Shown in pieces: positions 10,862 through 21,728 of a stretch of 43,143 nucleotides of DNA (position 1 is its first letter; each line of letters opens with the position of its first letter). The stretch is from Silene noctiflora (taxonomy: Eukaryota > Streptophyta > Magnoliopsida > Caryophyllales > Caryophyllaceae). The stretch spans positions 1-43,143 of the forward strand of contig VHZZ01002689.1 of NCBI GenBank assembly GCA_009801015.1. Reading direction: 5' to 3'. The notes under the pieces were generated by a model. It did not search any database and was not told the origin of the DNA. It was given only the letters and a program-made list of their open reading frames with translations. The position numbers were made by a program, and so were the translations under genes.

Positions 10862-12345
10862 GTATTGGACTGTCTAGTCTCGGTCTTCCAAAGTTTCTTA
10901 TCAGCCAACGTAGGCAAATTTTGCAGAGGACAAGGCAATCAGTGTTTTTGATGTGACTGGATTAGTAATGGAACAAGACGATTAAGCCTTTGAGTTTTTG
11001 GTCACTAAATGCATTTAATTATGTAGAGCATGAAGAACACCATGGATTCTGTATTATCTTAAATCTGTTGGTAATTGATTTATCTTTAAAACAGTTCTAT
11101 ATTGATTTCATTCTCATAATATTGTTGTTAGAACCCGAAGCCATTTGAACATGTTTGATAATTTATAGTCAAACTGCTTTCAGGCTTTAAATGACTAATT
11201 TCTGAACTGATGATGTTCATGTTTACGCAACATAAGTTCTGTGTTACAGTGTCTTAAGAAGCACGGAAACGACCATTTTCCAATAAGGTCCTGATCTAAT
11301 GGTAGAGATCAACGACGATGGATTGCTGGTCCAATTCCTCTTACAGTCTTGCACTATAAAAGGGAGTAGAGATGAAGGCAATACATTTATGGGAATCTGA
11401 CATCCTAAAATATGTAGGACACGGGATACATTGATAGACTGATATACAGTCCATGTTGTATGTCTCCCATACCTCGAATACACAGAGAAAGGATGATTCT
11501 TTTATGATAGATGCTTATACTTTCACCTTTCCTTAAAAGGAGAATGAAGGGTGGACAAATTCGTAGAGAATCCAAAGAAAGTTGAAAAAGTCGGGTTATA
11601 TGAACGGTAATCCTGATAGAAATTAGATGTTGTGGTTGATGTTCCCTCTTGCGTACTATTAATTAATCTAAACTAATAAGGAGAATAAGACATGGAAGCA
11701 AACTTGTTCATAATTGTATAAAAACTAGTAGTGGTACTACTTTATCAGGTTTACAACATTATTGGAGTATTGAGGTCGAGTTAGATAGGGTAGACTCATA
11801 GAGTTAAATACTGGACCTCCACACCTCCACTACGCTTCAAATATGCATAATAAATATTCAAGTCGAATTGGATAGGTTAGAGTCAAATCAGGACCTCCAA
11901 TAATAATTATTTAAGTCGGGTTAGAATGTTAGATAGGATAAAGTCAAATCAAGAAACCGTTGGGGTTTTTTGAAGAAAAAAAGGCAGGTATTTGGTTAGT
12001 TTTGCAGGGAAATACAATGACATAACAATGGAGCTGGTCTCTAAGACGGGATTTTGAGACCGTTATACAGGTAAATGTAACCACTTTTAAAAAACAAGTT
12101 ATTAATAAACTGTAATACTAGCTGGACCATTATAACCATATAATGATTATAGTTTTAAACAAAATTAGACAGACTGAAACAACAATTTGACATAGAAAGG
12201 ACAAAAAATGGGCTCTGATTCTGGTCACACTTGGTTGGAGTTGAGATCATAACATTCCCATTTATCACCTAAAATCCCTCACTTTCATCTTTATCCAATA
12301 TTCCAACCCCCAAAATCCCTCTCAATTCCTCTCTCTACCAAAAAA
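10862..12345. other. intergenic between EMC4 and the MAPR gene
   Basis: The EMC4 3'UTR presumably lies at the start. No other gene is supported. Three imperfect direct repeats lie at 11761-11958 (separate entry). A motif with GTCTCTAAGACGG...GAGACCG at about 12034-12064 looks like part of a MITE. The promoter of the MAPR gene occupies the end. Confidence 0.4.
11761..11958. repeat. three imperfect direct repeats of 50-60 bases
   Basis: Units at 11761-11820, 11849-11898 and 11899-11958 share an (A/T)AAGTCG(A/G)(A/G)TT core, then GATAGG, then AGTCAAAT. The first two end in GGACCTCC. They are divergent and non-coding. Confidence 0.5.
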
Positions 12346-12645
12346 ATGGAGTTAACTCTACAACAGCTGAAACAGTACGACGGGTCGGACCCATCAAAGC
12401 CCATCTACGTAGCAATCAAGGGTCGGGTCTTCGACGTCACCACTGGTCGGAGCTTTTACGGGCCGGGAGGCGCATACGCCATGTTCGCAGGTAAAGATGC
12501 TAGCAGGGCTTTGGCTAAGATGAGCAAGGAGGAAGACGACGTCGTTTCTTCTCTTGATGGTCTCACTGATAAGGAGCTTGGTGTTCTTGCTGATTGGGAG
12601 AAGAAATTCGAGGCTAAGTACCCTGTTGTTGCCACCGTTGCTTAA
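12346..12645 (+). CDS. MP3: membrane steroid-binding protein, cytochrome b5-like (MAPR family)
   Basis: This single-exon gene encodes 99 residues made almost entirely of the cytochrome b5-like haem/steroid-binding fold of the MAPR family, the short soluble type like Arabidopsis MP3/MAPR2. Landmarks: MELTLQQLKQYDGSDPSKP at the start, YVAIKGRVFDVTTGRSFYGP (residues 26-45), GGAYAMFAGKDASRALAKMS, and GLTDKELGVLADWEKKFEAKYPVV at the end. The tyrosines in SFYGPGGAY belong to the haem-binding face in this family. There is no signal peptide or membrane anchor, unlike MSBP1 and MSBP2. The start follows a pyrimidine-rich leader and CCAAAAAA ahead of ATG. The family is involved in steroid/haem binding; what this member does is not shown by the sequence. 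Length and frame are normal. Confidence 0.93.
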   Translation: MELTLQQLKQYDGSDPSKPIYVAIKGRVFDVTTGRSFYGPGGAYAMFAGKDASRALAKMSKEEDDVVSSLDGLTDKELGVLADWEKKFEAKYPVVATVA

Positions 12646-12681
12646 TTACTACTCCGCTGCTCGTATTATAATCCCCTAATT

Positions 12682-12710
12682 ATGATGATGATGATGATGA
12701 TGATGATGAT
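12682..12710. repeat. (GAT)n microsatellite in the 3' flank
   Basis: About ten uninterrupted GAT/ATG trinucleotides lie just after the MAPR stop codon, probably within its 3'UTR. Confidence 0.85.
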
Positions 12711-12747
12711 ATGGTTTTAATAATGATGTTGAATTATGTTTGTGTTT

Positions 12748-12938
12748 GTATCCTTTTTTATGTTGCTGTAATTTGAGGACCTATTATGCTGAATTCTATG
12801 GTATGCTTGATGCTGCGTTTTGGTAAATACTAACGCCGCGTTTTAGTATCTTTTTTATGTTGCTGTAATGTGATGATGGTTTTAATAATACAAGTATGCT
12901 GAATTCTATGGTATGCTTAACGCCGCGTTTCAGTATCT
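12748..12938. repeat. imperfect tandem duplication downstream of the MAPR gene
   Basis: The block GTATC...TTTTTTATGTTGCTGTAAT, then TATGCTGAATTCTATGGTAT and a GCGTTT end, occurs at 12748-12821 and again at 12846-12938. It is non-coding and probably overlaps the 3'UTR or terminator region. Confidence 0.7.
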
Positions 12939-13667
12939 GACTTTTCATATCATGGGAAATCATGATACTTGTATTAATAGATCAATTTTACACCATTTTT
13001 CTGTAAGGACTAAGGAGTCGGCCTTTCAGAAGAAACTTTGATGATCATATGATGCTTAATGCGGTTGTTTTGTTACTTATAGTAGTCATAATTATGGTGT
13101 AGATTTTTGTTAGGGTTGATATGATTTGTGTTGTGTTTTGATGGTTTTCTGAGTTACAAGGTTGGGCAAGTTTTAGGATTGGTCTTTTAGAATGCAAAAT
13201 ACAATTCTTTGTTAGCTTATGGATGTAGTGTAACTGTATAAGCAACATGAAGGATTTATTATTTATAACTCCATTTTGGCCATTTGTTTACCTTTCGTCC
13301 TTTGCTTGTGGAACTAATATCAACAAGGGAGGAGATGACCAGTTTTGGCTATTGTTTTTGGATGAAATTGGTTTCGCTGATCAGTTTAAGCATTAAACGT
13401 TCTCATAGTAGAAAGGATGGATTTTGCAATCTACCTTTCCAGTCTCTTCAACTATGCTTCTTGACAAATTTCAGGTTTCACACGTTTTACAGTGTAGGAA
13501 TACATAGGNTGTGCCTGTGTTTTATCACTTTATGTATGCAGGGTTTGAAAATTTACCGTCTTTTGCCATTTGTCTACTATGGCTGGTTTGTGAGAGCTTG
13601 TTTTCTGACTTATGTTCTGAATTTTGATGGGTTGGGTTTTGTTAGTTTGATTTGATTCCTGGCAAAC
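12939..13667. other. intergenic, no gene supported
   Basis: T-rich sequence. A 123-codon plus-strand frame at 13284-13655 has no recognisable motif and low-complexity composition, and is not called. Confidence 0.35.
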
Positions 13668-13927
13668 NNNNNNNNNNNNNNNNNNNNNNNNNNNNNNNNN
13701 NNNNNNNNNNNNNNNNNNNNNNNNNNNNNNNNNNNNNNNNNNNNNNNNNNNNNNNNNNNNNNNNNNNNNNNNNNNNNNNNNNNNNNNNNNNNNNNNNNNN
13801 NNNNNNNNNNNNNNNNNNNNNNNNNNNNNNNNNNNNNNNNNNNNNNNNNNNNNNNNNNNNNNNNNNNNNNNNNNNNNNNNNNNNNNNNNNNNNNNNNNNN
13901 NNNNNNNNNNNNNNNNNNNNNNNNNNN
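13668..13927. other. assembly gap (260 Ns)
   Basis: A run of N. Frames drawn across it are artefacts. Confidence 1.
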
Positions 13928-15152
13928 GCCTACCATTAGCAATGTGTTACATTCTCGATTGGATGTTCGATGTGACTCTATGTGGTTGAATTTGTTTGCA
14001 TTCTATGTGCTTTCTCTAAGTTCCTGACAATCGGTATTCTTAAATAATTGTTTTTTTCTTCATGAATTCACTGTGATTGTTGTCAAAAAGATCTGTGAAA
14101 TTTGCACATATTCTAATGCTGACTAGCAAAATTATTCAGGAATTTACTCTGGAACACATGGTTTCATGAAGAGCTATGTTCTAACATGTCCCTTTTAATT
14201 ATTACTCCGTATTAGTGTTGATGAATGATGCTCGCAGTTCGGATGCATGGTTTTTCTATATTTTTGGGACTTGGGTATCTTACGAAAACAGTTGTTTATT
14301 TTTTTTGTTTGGTGTTTTAGGATTTAATATGTGCTTTTCTATAAAAATGTGGCCATAATGGTTATGTCTGAATGTCTGCATAAACAGCTATGTGGTCAAA
14401 ATATAATCTCATTGAAGCAAGGTTGAAAGGTTGTTGCACTTGTTGGTATTTTGGTTGTTTTGCTTTCAATTCCTTTCAAATATGGAGGGTTATAGTGATG
14501 GCAGAAATCTCGGTGCCCATTTGGGGTTCTCTAACGTACTATGCGATCCTGCCATAGCTTGTCATTAGCCTGTTATACTTGTTTTGCAAGAAGCATCGAG
14601 TTATATGGTTGGAATTTGTTTGTAGTCTTTATTCCTCTAATATTCTTGATATACTTGGTTATGGTGGATGGTTTTAACAAGATTGCTATGTTGATCATGG
14701 CGACTTCATGAGTTTGTTCCTGAAATTTTGTTTATGAAAACAAGTTTTGATCTCAGAGATTAACCTATACCTTCTTATCACAAAAGTGCGTCTACACTAT
14801 ACTCTACAGTGCATCTTAAGTTTGTTTTTTTTAGCGATCAGCTACTCCATATTTGTCACCCTCGGCCAAAAATCTGCAGATACGGGCTTATGAAATGGCT
14901 GTGATTATTGGAATAGGAGATAAAGCCTCTGGTACTCTGTGATTGTCCAGGTGGTCACTATCACTTGCTCTAAAGAGATTCAGATTACACGGATCTGTTT
15001 ATACTGAACAAGGTTACTTTAGATGTGAGTTAACTGGAAATCTGCAATGCAATTTGTGTTAAATCTAAGTAACTGCAATAATACTAATACTGTACTGACT
15101 ACAAAGTAGGACTTGAGAGTTCAGATCATAAAATATGGAATTTGACGAAAAC
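13928..15152. other. intergenic, no gene seen
   Basis: T-rich sequence with no long frame, repeat or RNA gene that I could support. A transcribed untranslated region cannot be excluded. Confidence 0.35.
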
Positions 15153-15170
15153 TCACCGTTTTTTAAACTC

Positions 15171-15435
15171 ATAATCAGAGGTCACATTTATTTGGTCTAG
15201 AGATGGAAGCGTGCCGTTGGCTAATATATCCCAGCACGACCTATGATCCATTTTAGTACGACACAGGATTGAGACAGTCCGGCACGACACGACACGACAC
15301 GACATGCCAGGATTGAAGTTTAAGAAAGAAGACGTTTGGGCACACTCAAAATTAAAATAAATAAGGCCGGAATGAAGGAATTGATTGGGCACGACAGGGG
15401 TTGCCATTTCTATTTCATCGGCACGACATGAAACC
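15171..15435. repeat. GGCACGACACGAC-type dispersed repeat
   Basis: Repeated CACGA units (perfect CACGACACGACACGACACGA at about 15283-15303), and further GGCACGAC/GCACGACA copies spread over about 260 bases, mark a dispersed non-coding repeat. The minus-strand frame over it is not a gene. Confidence 0.5.
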
Positions 15436-15482
15436 CACCTTTCCATGCCTAGGTTGTGCCATTTTTTTTCTTCTCTAGACAT

Positions 15483-17717
15483 AGTAGGCGGATAAGCCTC
15501 ACTTCCATCTTCATGTTGGTCAAAAGATTTGACTGCCCATATCTATCTAATAATGAAATTTGTAAATAAAAGTTATGGATTAATGGTAATTTGTTTTGCA
15601 TTAGTGAATTTGATATGAATAGAAGCTTGAATTGGGGAAGTAGCATAGAAAATAAGAGTGGTGGGAATCTTGAAAGCAGAGAATGATGAAGAAAAGCAAA
15701 GTGCAATAATAATGTGATGGAATTGATGATTGGTCGGTCCATCCCTACCTAAAGACTTATTACACATGTTCTAAAGCATCTCATTTATGACACCAAACCA
15801 AAATTCACCCATATACATACACAAACCAATAATAAACCATACACTATTACGCTACACTTTACTCTTCCCTTTTTTTTTGGGTATTTACTTTACTTTCCCT
15901 TTCCTTATCTTCACTGTTTTTTTGCTCTACTGAAATTATTCACTTATTCTCCTTTTCAAGCAGTGAAAGTCAGTTTCCCCAGTTGCTCAACGCTCCCACC
16001 ATTGTCCCCTCATTTTCGCTCTTTTTACTTTGTCACTTGCCCTCTCACTTGCTCCTCCTTGTGAGAGATCACAAATGAGAATCTTTGTTTAATTGTATCA
16101 TGTGATATTCTATAAAATCATTCTACAACATACAACCATTTTGTATTAGTTTATGCACCTTATTTGATGATAGCATTAAGTAACGTATAACTCGATGCTC
16201 GTATAGTCGTATAAGTATCATAATGTAGTTGTACATTAATTATCCAACCATCTATCGAAAAGGTCTTAACCTAATGATTAAGATAGAGGTATCTTAATAA
16301 TAGGTCACGCGTATCCCCTTCCCATCAATATAATTGTATTGGTCACGCGCCTCATTTAAGACCCAAAAACATTATATAACTATCTTTTTTGAAAATGTCT
16401 GTACTTCATGTTGGTTTATTTTACTACCACTTCTTTTTTTATATTAATGTATTTCCTTCCTTTTTTTTTTTTTTTTTTTTTTTTTTTGAGCTTTGTTCCT
16501 AGTTCTCTGGCGTTTTTTCTAGTGCAATCCGACAAATTGCTAATATAATAGTATGGTACATTTTGATTATCTAGTTTGACCTAGTTTGCATTAGAGGACC
16601 AAACACATTTGGTGTTGGAAAATTGTCTTTTAATACTCCTACAAAAACAATACTGACTTTCTGTTTACACAAATCTAGTTATTCTTTTTTTTTTTTTTTT
16701 TTTTCTTTTGATACAAAACTAGTTATTCACTGGTCTATACTCTATTGTGATAATATTGAGCAAAGTGATTTGTATTATCCGTATGATAGGATTTTGGAAT
16801 AGATTGAATTCAAACCTTGATAATAAGTACTCCCTCCGTTTTTAATAAAATGGGCACATCATATGAAAATGGAAGAAGTACTTAATAGTGAAGCGTTTTG
16901 GCTCTTTTCGAATGCACAAATATGAGAGTGAGAAATTAGAGGCGAATTTAATGATAAGCCGCATTTGAAATATCATGAAACAATTAATAACCCATGTTGT
17001 ATTATTAAAAGTTCATGAAATATTAGATATGTTTTTTTTAAAACTAGCTTCTTTATAGTGCGTAATAGCCTAAGTTATGAACTTTTATTGGATAAACTCT
17101 CTCTTTCTTTCTTTTTTTGCCCTTTTGTCAATAATCAATATACATTTGCTAAGCCCAAATGTATCTATTAGTCAAATAAACCCACAAAAATACAGAATTC
17201 CTTGAAATCTAATGATTTGTGGCAGACAAAATCAATGTTAATGGCAAGAAAAGAGGTTAATCATGAATCTACTTTATACTTAATCACCTAACTAATCACA
17301 ATAAATCTATAACACCTCTGGTCCCCCCCCCTAACACTCTTTGGTTTGTAATATAATAACTTCTGGTTTAAGAACGATATATCCGTCTTGATCGAGAAAT
17401 GGGTTAAACAGATAGATGAAAAAAAAAAAACAGTATGTCCAAGGAATAATAAACACTTGTCTCATCTATTTATGTAGGTAGTATTTGACCCGTACACTTT
17501 TAACGGATACAAACCGTCTCAAGGGAGACCAACTCGTAATAATGTATACTTATTTCTCTGTTCCCCATGCAATATGATGCCATGATTCTTTACTTCCACT
17601 GTTCTACATACCATAACTTTCAACTTATTTCCATAAAACCGAAGTTGGGCCTCACTCACTCACTCTCTAGTCTCTACATTTACTCTTTTCAATATTGCAT
17701 TTCTGCTCCAAATTACA
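15483..17717 (+). other. gene-poor region and MOL1-like promoter
   Basis: No coding region is supported. It contains poly-T tracts at about 16459-16487 and 16685-16704, one mini-Stowaway element (separate entry) and, at the end, the promoter and leader of the receptor kinase gene. Short frames ending near 17700 are not conserved-looking. Confidence 0.4.
16828..16880. mobile_element. mini Stowaway-like MITE (53 bp)
   Basis: Begins TACTCCCTCCGTTTTT and ends AAAATGGAAGAAGTA, which are near inverted repeats, with TA at both ends. Very short, probably an internally deleted copy. Confidence 0.55.
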
Positions 17718-20700
17718 ATGGAGTTCATATATCCAACTTCATTTTGTTTAAACCTTGTTGTATTTGCTTCTATTGCTATCCCAGTAGTATTAGGGGCATC
17801 TGATGTGTATTCTGATGCTCTTCTAAGCTTAAAATCTGAGCTTGTTGATCACTACAATGGGTTGGGAGACTGGTTTTTGCCTTCTGGAGAAGACCCAACT
17901 GCTGCAATCGCAGCTTGTTCATGGTCTGGTGTTTCCTGCAACAATAACTCTACTATGGTCATTGGATTGGACCTCTCAGGTAGAGGTCTTTCTGGTCAAC
18001 TTTCAGGGAAACATTTTGATGTTTTTGATGATCTGGTCACCCTTAATCTTAGCCATAACCAGTTTTCTGGACCGTTTCCGGTTTCCGTCTTTAATTTGAC
18101 AAATTTGAGAAGCTTGGATATCAGTAGAAACAGTTTTGCAGGTCATTTCCCAAATGGGGTTTCTGGGTTGAAGAAGCTGGTTGTGCTTAATGCTTTCAGC
18201 AACAGTTTTTCAGGTACATTGCCTGTTGAAGTTTCAGAGATTGAGTCACTCAAAATTGTCAACTTTGCTGGGAGTTACTTCAGTGGGTCAATTCCTGAAG
18301 AATATGGTAATTTTAAGAATTTACAGTTCATCCAATTGGCTGGTAATTTATTGGGAGGTGAAATTCCTCCTGATTTAGGCAAACTTCAGACACTCACCCA
18401 TATGGAAATTGGTTATAATTCTTACCAAGGAGGCATTCCTTGGCAAATTAGTAACATGAGTGAGCTTCAATACCTTGATATTGCTGGTGCCAATCTCTCA
18501 GGGGTAATTCCAAAAGAGCTTGGCAATCTGACGAAACTCGAATCGCTTTTCCTTTTCAGAAACCAAATTGATGGATTGCTTCCTAAAGAGTTGAGCAAAT
18601 TGGTTTCTTTAAAAAGCTTGGATCTTTCTGACAATTTTATATCTGGAGGAATTCCAGAGAGCTTTTCAGAGTTAAAGAATCTTAGTTTGCTCAGCCTTAT
18701 GTACAATGAAATGGGTGGCACTATTCCTCAGGCTATAGCTGAACTTCCTATGTTGGAAACTCTATTAATTTGGAGTAACTCCTTTCATGGTTCACTTCCA
18801 CATAACTTGGGTATTAACTCAAAACTTCAAATTTTAGATGTTTCAACTAACAATTTCAACGGTAGCATACCGCCTAATCTATGTGCTAATGGCATGCTCT
18901 CAAAGCTCATATTGTTCTCCAACTTTTTTACTGGTGAGCTTCCTCTTTTCCTCTCTAATTGCCCTTCTCTTGTTCGTATTCGTTTCGAAGACAATTCACT
19001 CACAGGCCCTATTTCATTGGACTTTACTAGTCTTCCTGATATCTCATACGTTGATTTATCTAGAAACAGTTTCACTGGTGGCGTACCTGAGGGTATCACT
19101 CTTGGTTCTAAACTTGAGTACTTCAATGTTTCTGACAATTTAGAGCTTGGAGGCGTTCTTCCTCCAAAAATATGGTCTTTGCCCGTTCTTCAGAATTTCT
19201 CAGCATCTTCCTGTAACATATCAGGCAATATTCCACCTTTTAAATCTTGTAAATCTCTCAATGTTGTAGAACTTAGCTTAAACCACTTCTCTGGGGATGT
19301 TCCAGAGAGCATTTCAGAATGCCAGTATCTAAGTTCTGTGGACTTGTCTCGTAACAATCTAAGCGGTTCAATCCCAAAAGAATTAGGCCGTTCTTCGAGC
19401 TTGCAGCTGCTGAATGTGTCCTCCAATGATATATCTGGCTCAATCCCAGAAAGCAATAATTTTAAGTTGATGGATGACACTGCCTTTTTGGGGAACCCTA
19501 AGCTATGTGGGGCTCCATTGACGCCATGCTTGAATTCAAAGAAAGTACAGGCAGAGTTTTTGTGGGTACTGATACTTTGTGTGACGGTTGTTGCTTTCAT
19601 AGCACTTGCTATTTTTGGGGTATGCTATGTCCAGAAAGCGAGGAAAAAAGGGCAATGGAAAATGGTCTCTTTTGATGGGTTGCCTAACTTCACGGCAGAT
19701 GATGTCTTGAAGAGCTTCAATTCGACAGAGTTCATGGAGACGATGCCATATCCATTGGCATCATCTCCAGCCTGCAAAATCACACTGCCTACAGGAATTA
19801 CAGTTTTAGTAAAGAAGATTGAGTTGAGTCCGGAGAAAATGGATGTTATGGAAGAGTTCATTGTCCGATTGGGCAACACGAGGCATAAGAACCTCATTAG
19901 GTTGCTTGGTTATTGCTACAACAAGGATCTTTTGTATCTTCTGTATGATTTCTCACCGAAAGGCAACTTGGCCGAAAAGATAAGCTTGGACCTTGATTGG
20001 GCGTCCAAGTATAAGATTGTATTAGGCATTGCAAAGGGGCTTTGTTTTCTTCATCATAATTGTCATCTTGCAATTCCGCATGGTGATGTCAGGACAAGCA
20101 ACATAGTTTTTGAGGAGTCCATGGAGCCTAAGCTTGCTGAATTTGGTTTTCGCTATTTGATGCAGCTTAATAAAGGTTCTATTGCATCAACATTCTCCAA
20201 AATGCAAGGAGGTATGCTTTTCAAATCTCTTTGGTTTTGTTATGTATGTAGTGGGTCGCTTCTGGTAGCACCCACTCATAGTCACAAACTTTGTATAAGC
20301 CAAATTAGAAAGTATGAAATAATTAGTGTCGGTAGTTGAGATTAGCGGATAAGGAACTTTCAGAACGATTATCATCATTGAGATTTAAGATTGCGCAAGG
20401 AAACTAACCTTTACCCTTTTGATGCAGGTCAATATAACACAATTAAGGAAGAATTATCCACAGACATCTTCAATTATGGAGAGATAATATTGGAGATCTT
20501 GACAAACGGAAGGGCAAAAAATGTGCGTAAGAGTGCTCATAGCAAGACGAAAGAAGATGTCCTAGAAGAGGTATGCAAGGAAATCGGAGTTGGAAAACAG
20601 AATCCCTCGAGGAAGGATATAGATTTGCTGCTTCAAGTTGCTCTACTTTGCATCAACAACAGTCCGTCTGACCGGCCATCAATTGATGTTGTCTTGAAGC

Positions 20701-20723
20701 TTTTATCAAATTCCAATCATTGA
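17718..20723 (+). CDS. MOL1: LRR receptor-like pseudokinase of the TDR/PXY clade, MOL1-like, two exons
   Basis: Exon 1 is 17718-20211 (donor G|GTATGC); exon 2 is 20428-20723 (acceptor GATGCAG). The join keeps frame (G+GT, Gly) and gives 929 residues, near Arabidopsis MOL1 and shorter than TDR. Order: signal peptide (1-27), LRR cap with CSWSGVSC (about 71-78), about 20 plant-type LRRs, a C-cap with LCGAPLTPC, a membrane helix (about 612-635, WVLILCVTVVAFIALAIFGV), and a C-terminal kinase-like domain. The kinase is degenerate: no glycine loop is evident, HRDVK is HGDVR (about 786-791) and DFG is EFG (about 808). The VLVKK lysine is kept (about 698). Reading into the intron would give a false 873-residue product. 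In Arabidopsis MOL1 restrains cambium activity opposite to PXY/TDR. The clade is sure, the exact orthologue likely. It sits in the plasma membrane and probably signals without catalysis. Confidence 0.88.
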
Positions 20724-21728
20724 AAATAAATTTTTACGAAGTATATTATCAGAAAGTGATTATCAGAAAGCTGCAGAGATGGTGTATGAAAAGTTGATTA
20801 CCTATCATACCAGCAGCTAAGAAAACTACAGATATTCTGTTGCATTTGATTATTATAGCATTCCCTTGTCTGTAAACTTTATTAGAAAATAAAATTCATT
20901 TGCTTTGTGTGTACAATTATTTGCAGAAATGAGATATATATTTTAGTCTATGCTTTCTTCACCAAATTCTGTTATTAGGTTGAAAAACCATTTGCTTTGT
21001 TAGTAAGCTCCACATAGCGACCAAGGGACACATTTCCCTGTTTTGTGTAATTGAATGTTTACACCCCTCTCCGTCTTAGTTGCGTATCTCGGTTTCTGTA
21101 GCTTTTTTCACCACTTTTTGGCTGCTTTGTAAAGACTTTAAAGGGTATCAAATTCATGACCATAATTGAGTAGTATTAGCGGATTTATTGTGTAATGACC
21201 TCGTACATAAATTTTATGTGCTTTGAGTCAGGCTTTCTGGTGCGGTTTTCATGCTACTGTAGTTTAGTGTGTGGGAGAAAAGTACACTTGTAAACAGGAA
21301 TAGCATCAGTTTCATCTGTAGAATGCTAGATGCTACTCTTGCAACATTTGATTTTATAATCTTTTTAACAAAGGGAACATAAAATGCCAAAACTATACCC
21401 CTTTGCTGTCATTGAAATATTCACCAAGAAGAGGTACAAAAAGTTTCAATGATTATACANTATGTGTATGCTACTGTGAATTAATAAAATCAGTACCAGT
21501 TCCAAAATCTGCGAGTTTGCAAACAATTTTTTTCTATCGCTCCAAATAATTAGCTGCTGGGTAAGGGCACGGCCAGCATACAATTGTCTTAAGTGATAAA
21601 CCGGAAACTGGAGTCCTGAAATTAGGATATCGCTTTGGTCTTACTCAGGAAAGAGCATACTGCATCAATAAATCGGATAATAATGTGCTTGGAGACATCT
21701 GCAAGCAATTGGCTATAAACGGGCCTTT
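20724..21728 (+). other. convergent intergenic region, 3' flanks of the MOL1-like and ligase genes
   Basis: The first part is the presumed 3'UTR of the receptor kinase gene, including a small direct repeat TGATTATCAGAAAG at 20744-20771. The ligase gene on the other strand ends at 21729. No further gene is visible. Confidence 0.45.

Noticed and set aside
13284..13655. 123-codon plus-strand frame
   Set aside because: No motif, start context or splice support; AT-rich composition like the flanks.
13610..13942. Frames of 95-110 codons across the N gap
   Set aside because: They consist mostly of unknown residues and exist only because N does not make stops.
18467..19897. Several minus-strand frames of 84-136 codons
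   Set aside because: They are shadows of the LRR coding exon.
20212..20339. Continuation of the receptor kinase frame beyond 20211
   Set aside because: The kinase homology breaks off exactly at a GTATGC donor and resumes after the acceptor at 20427, so this is intron read-through.
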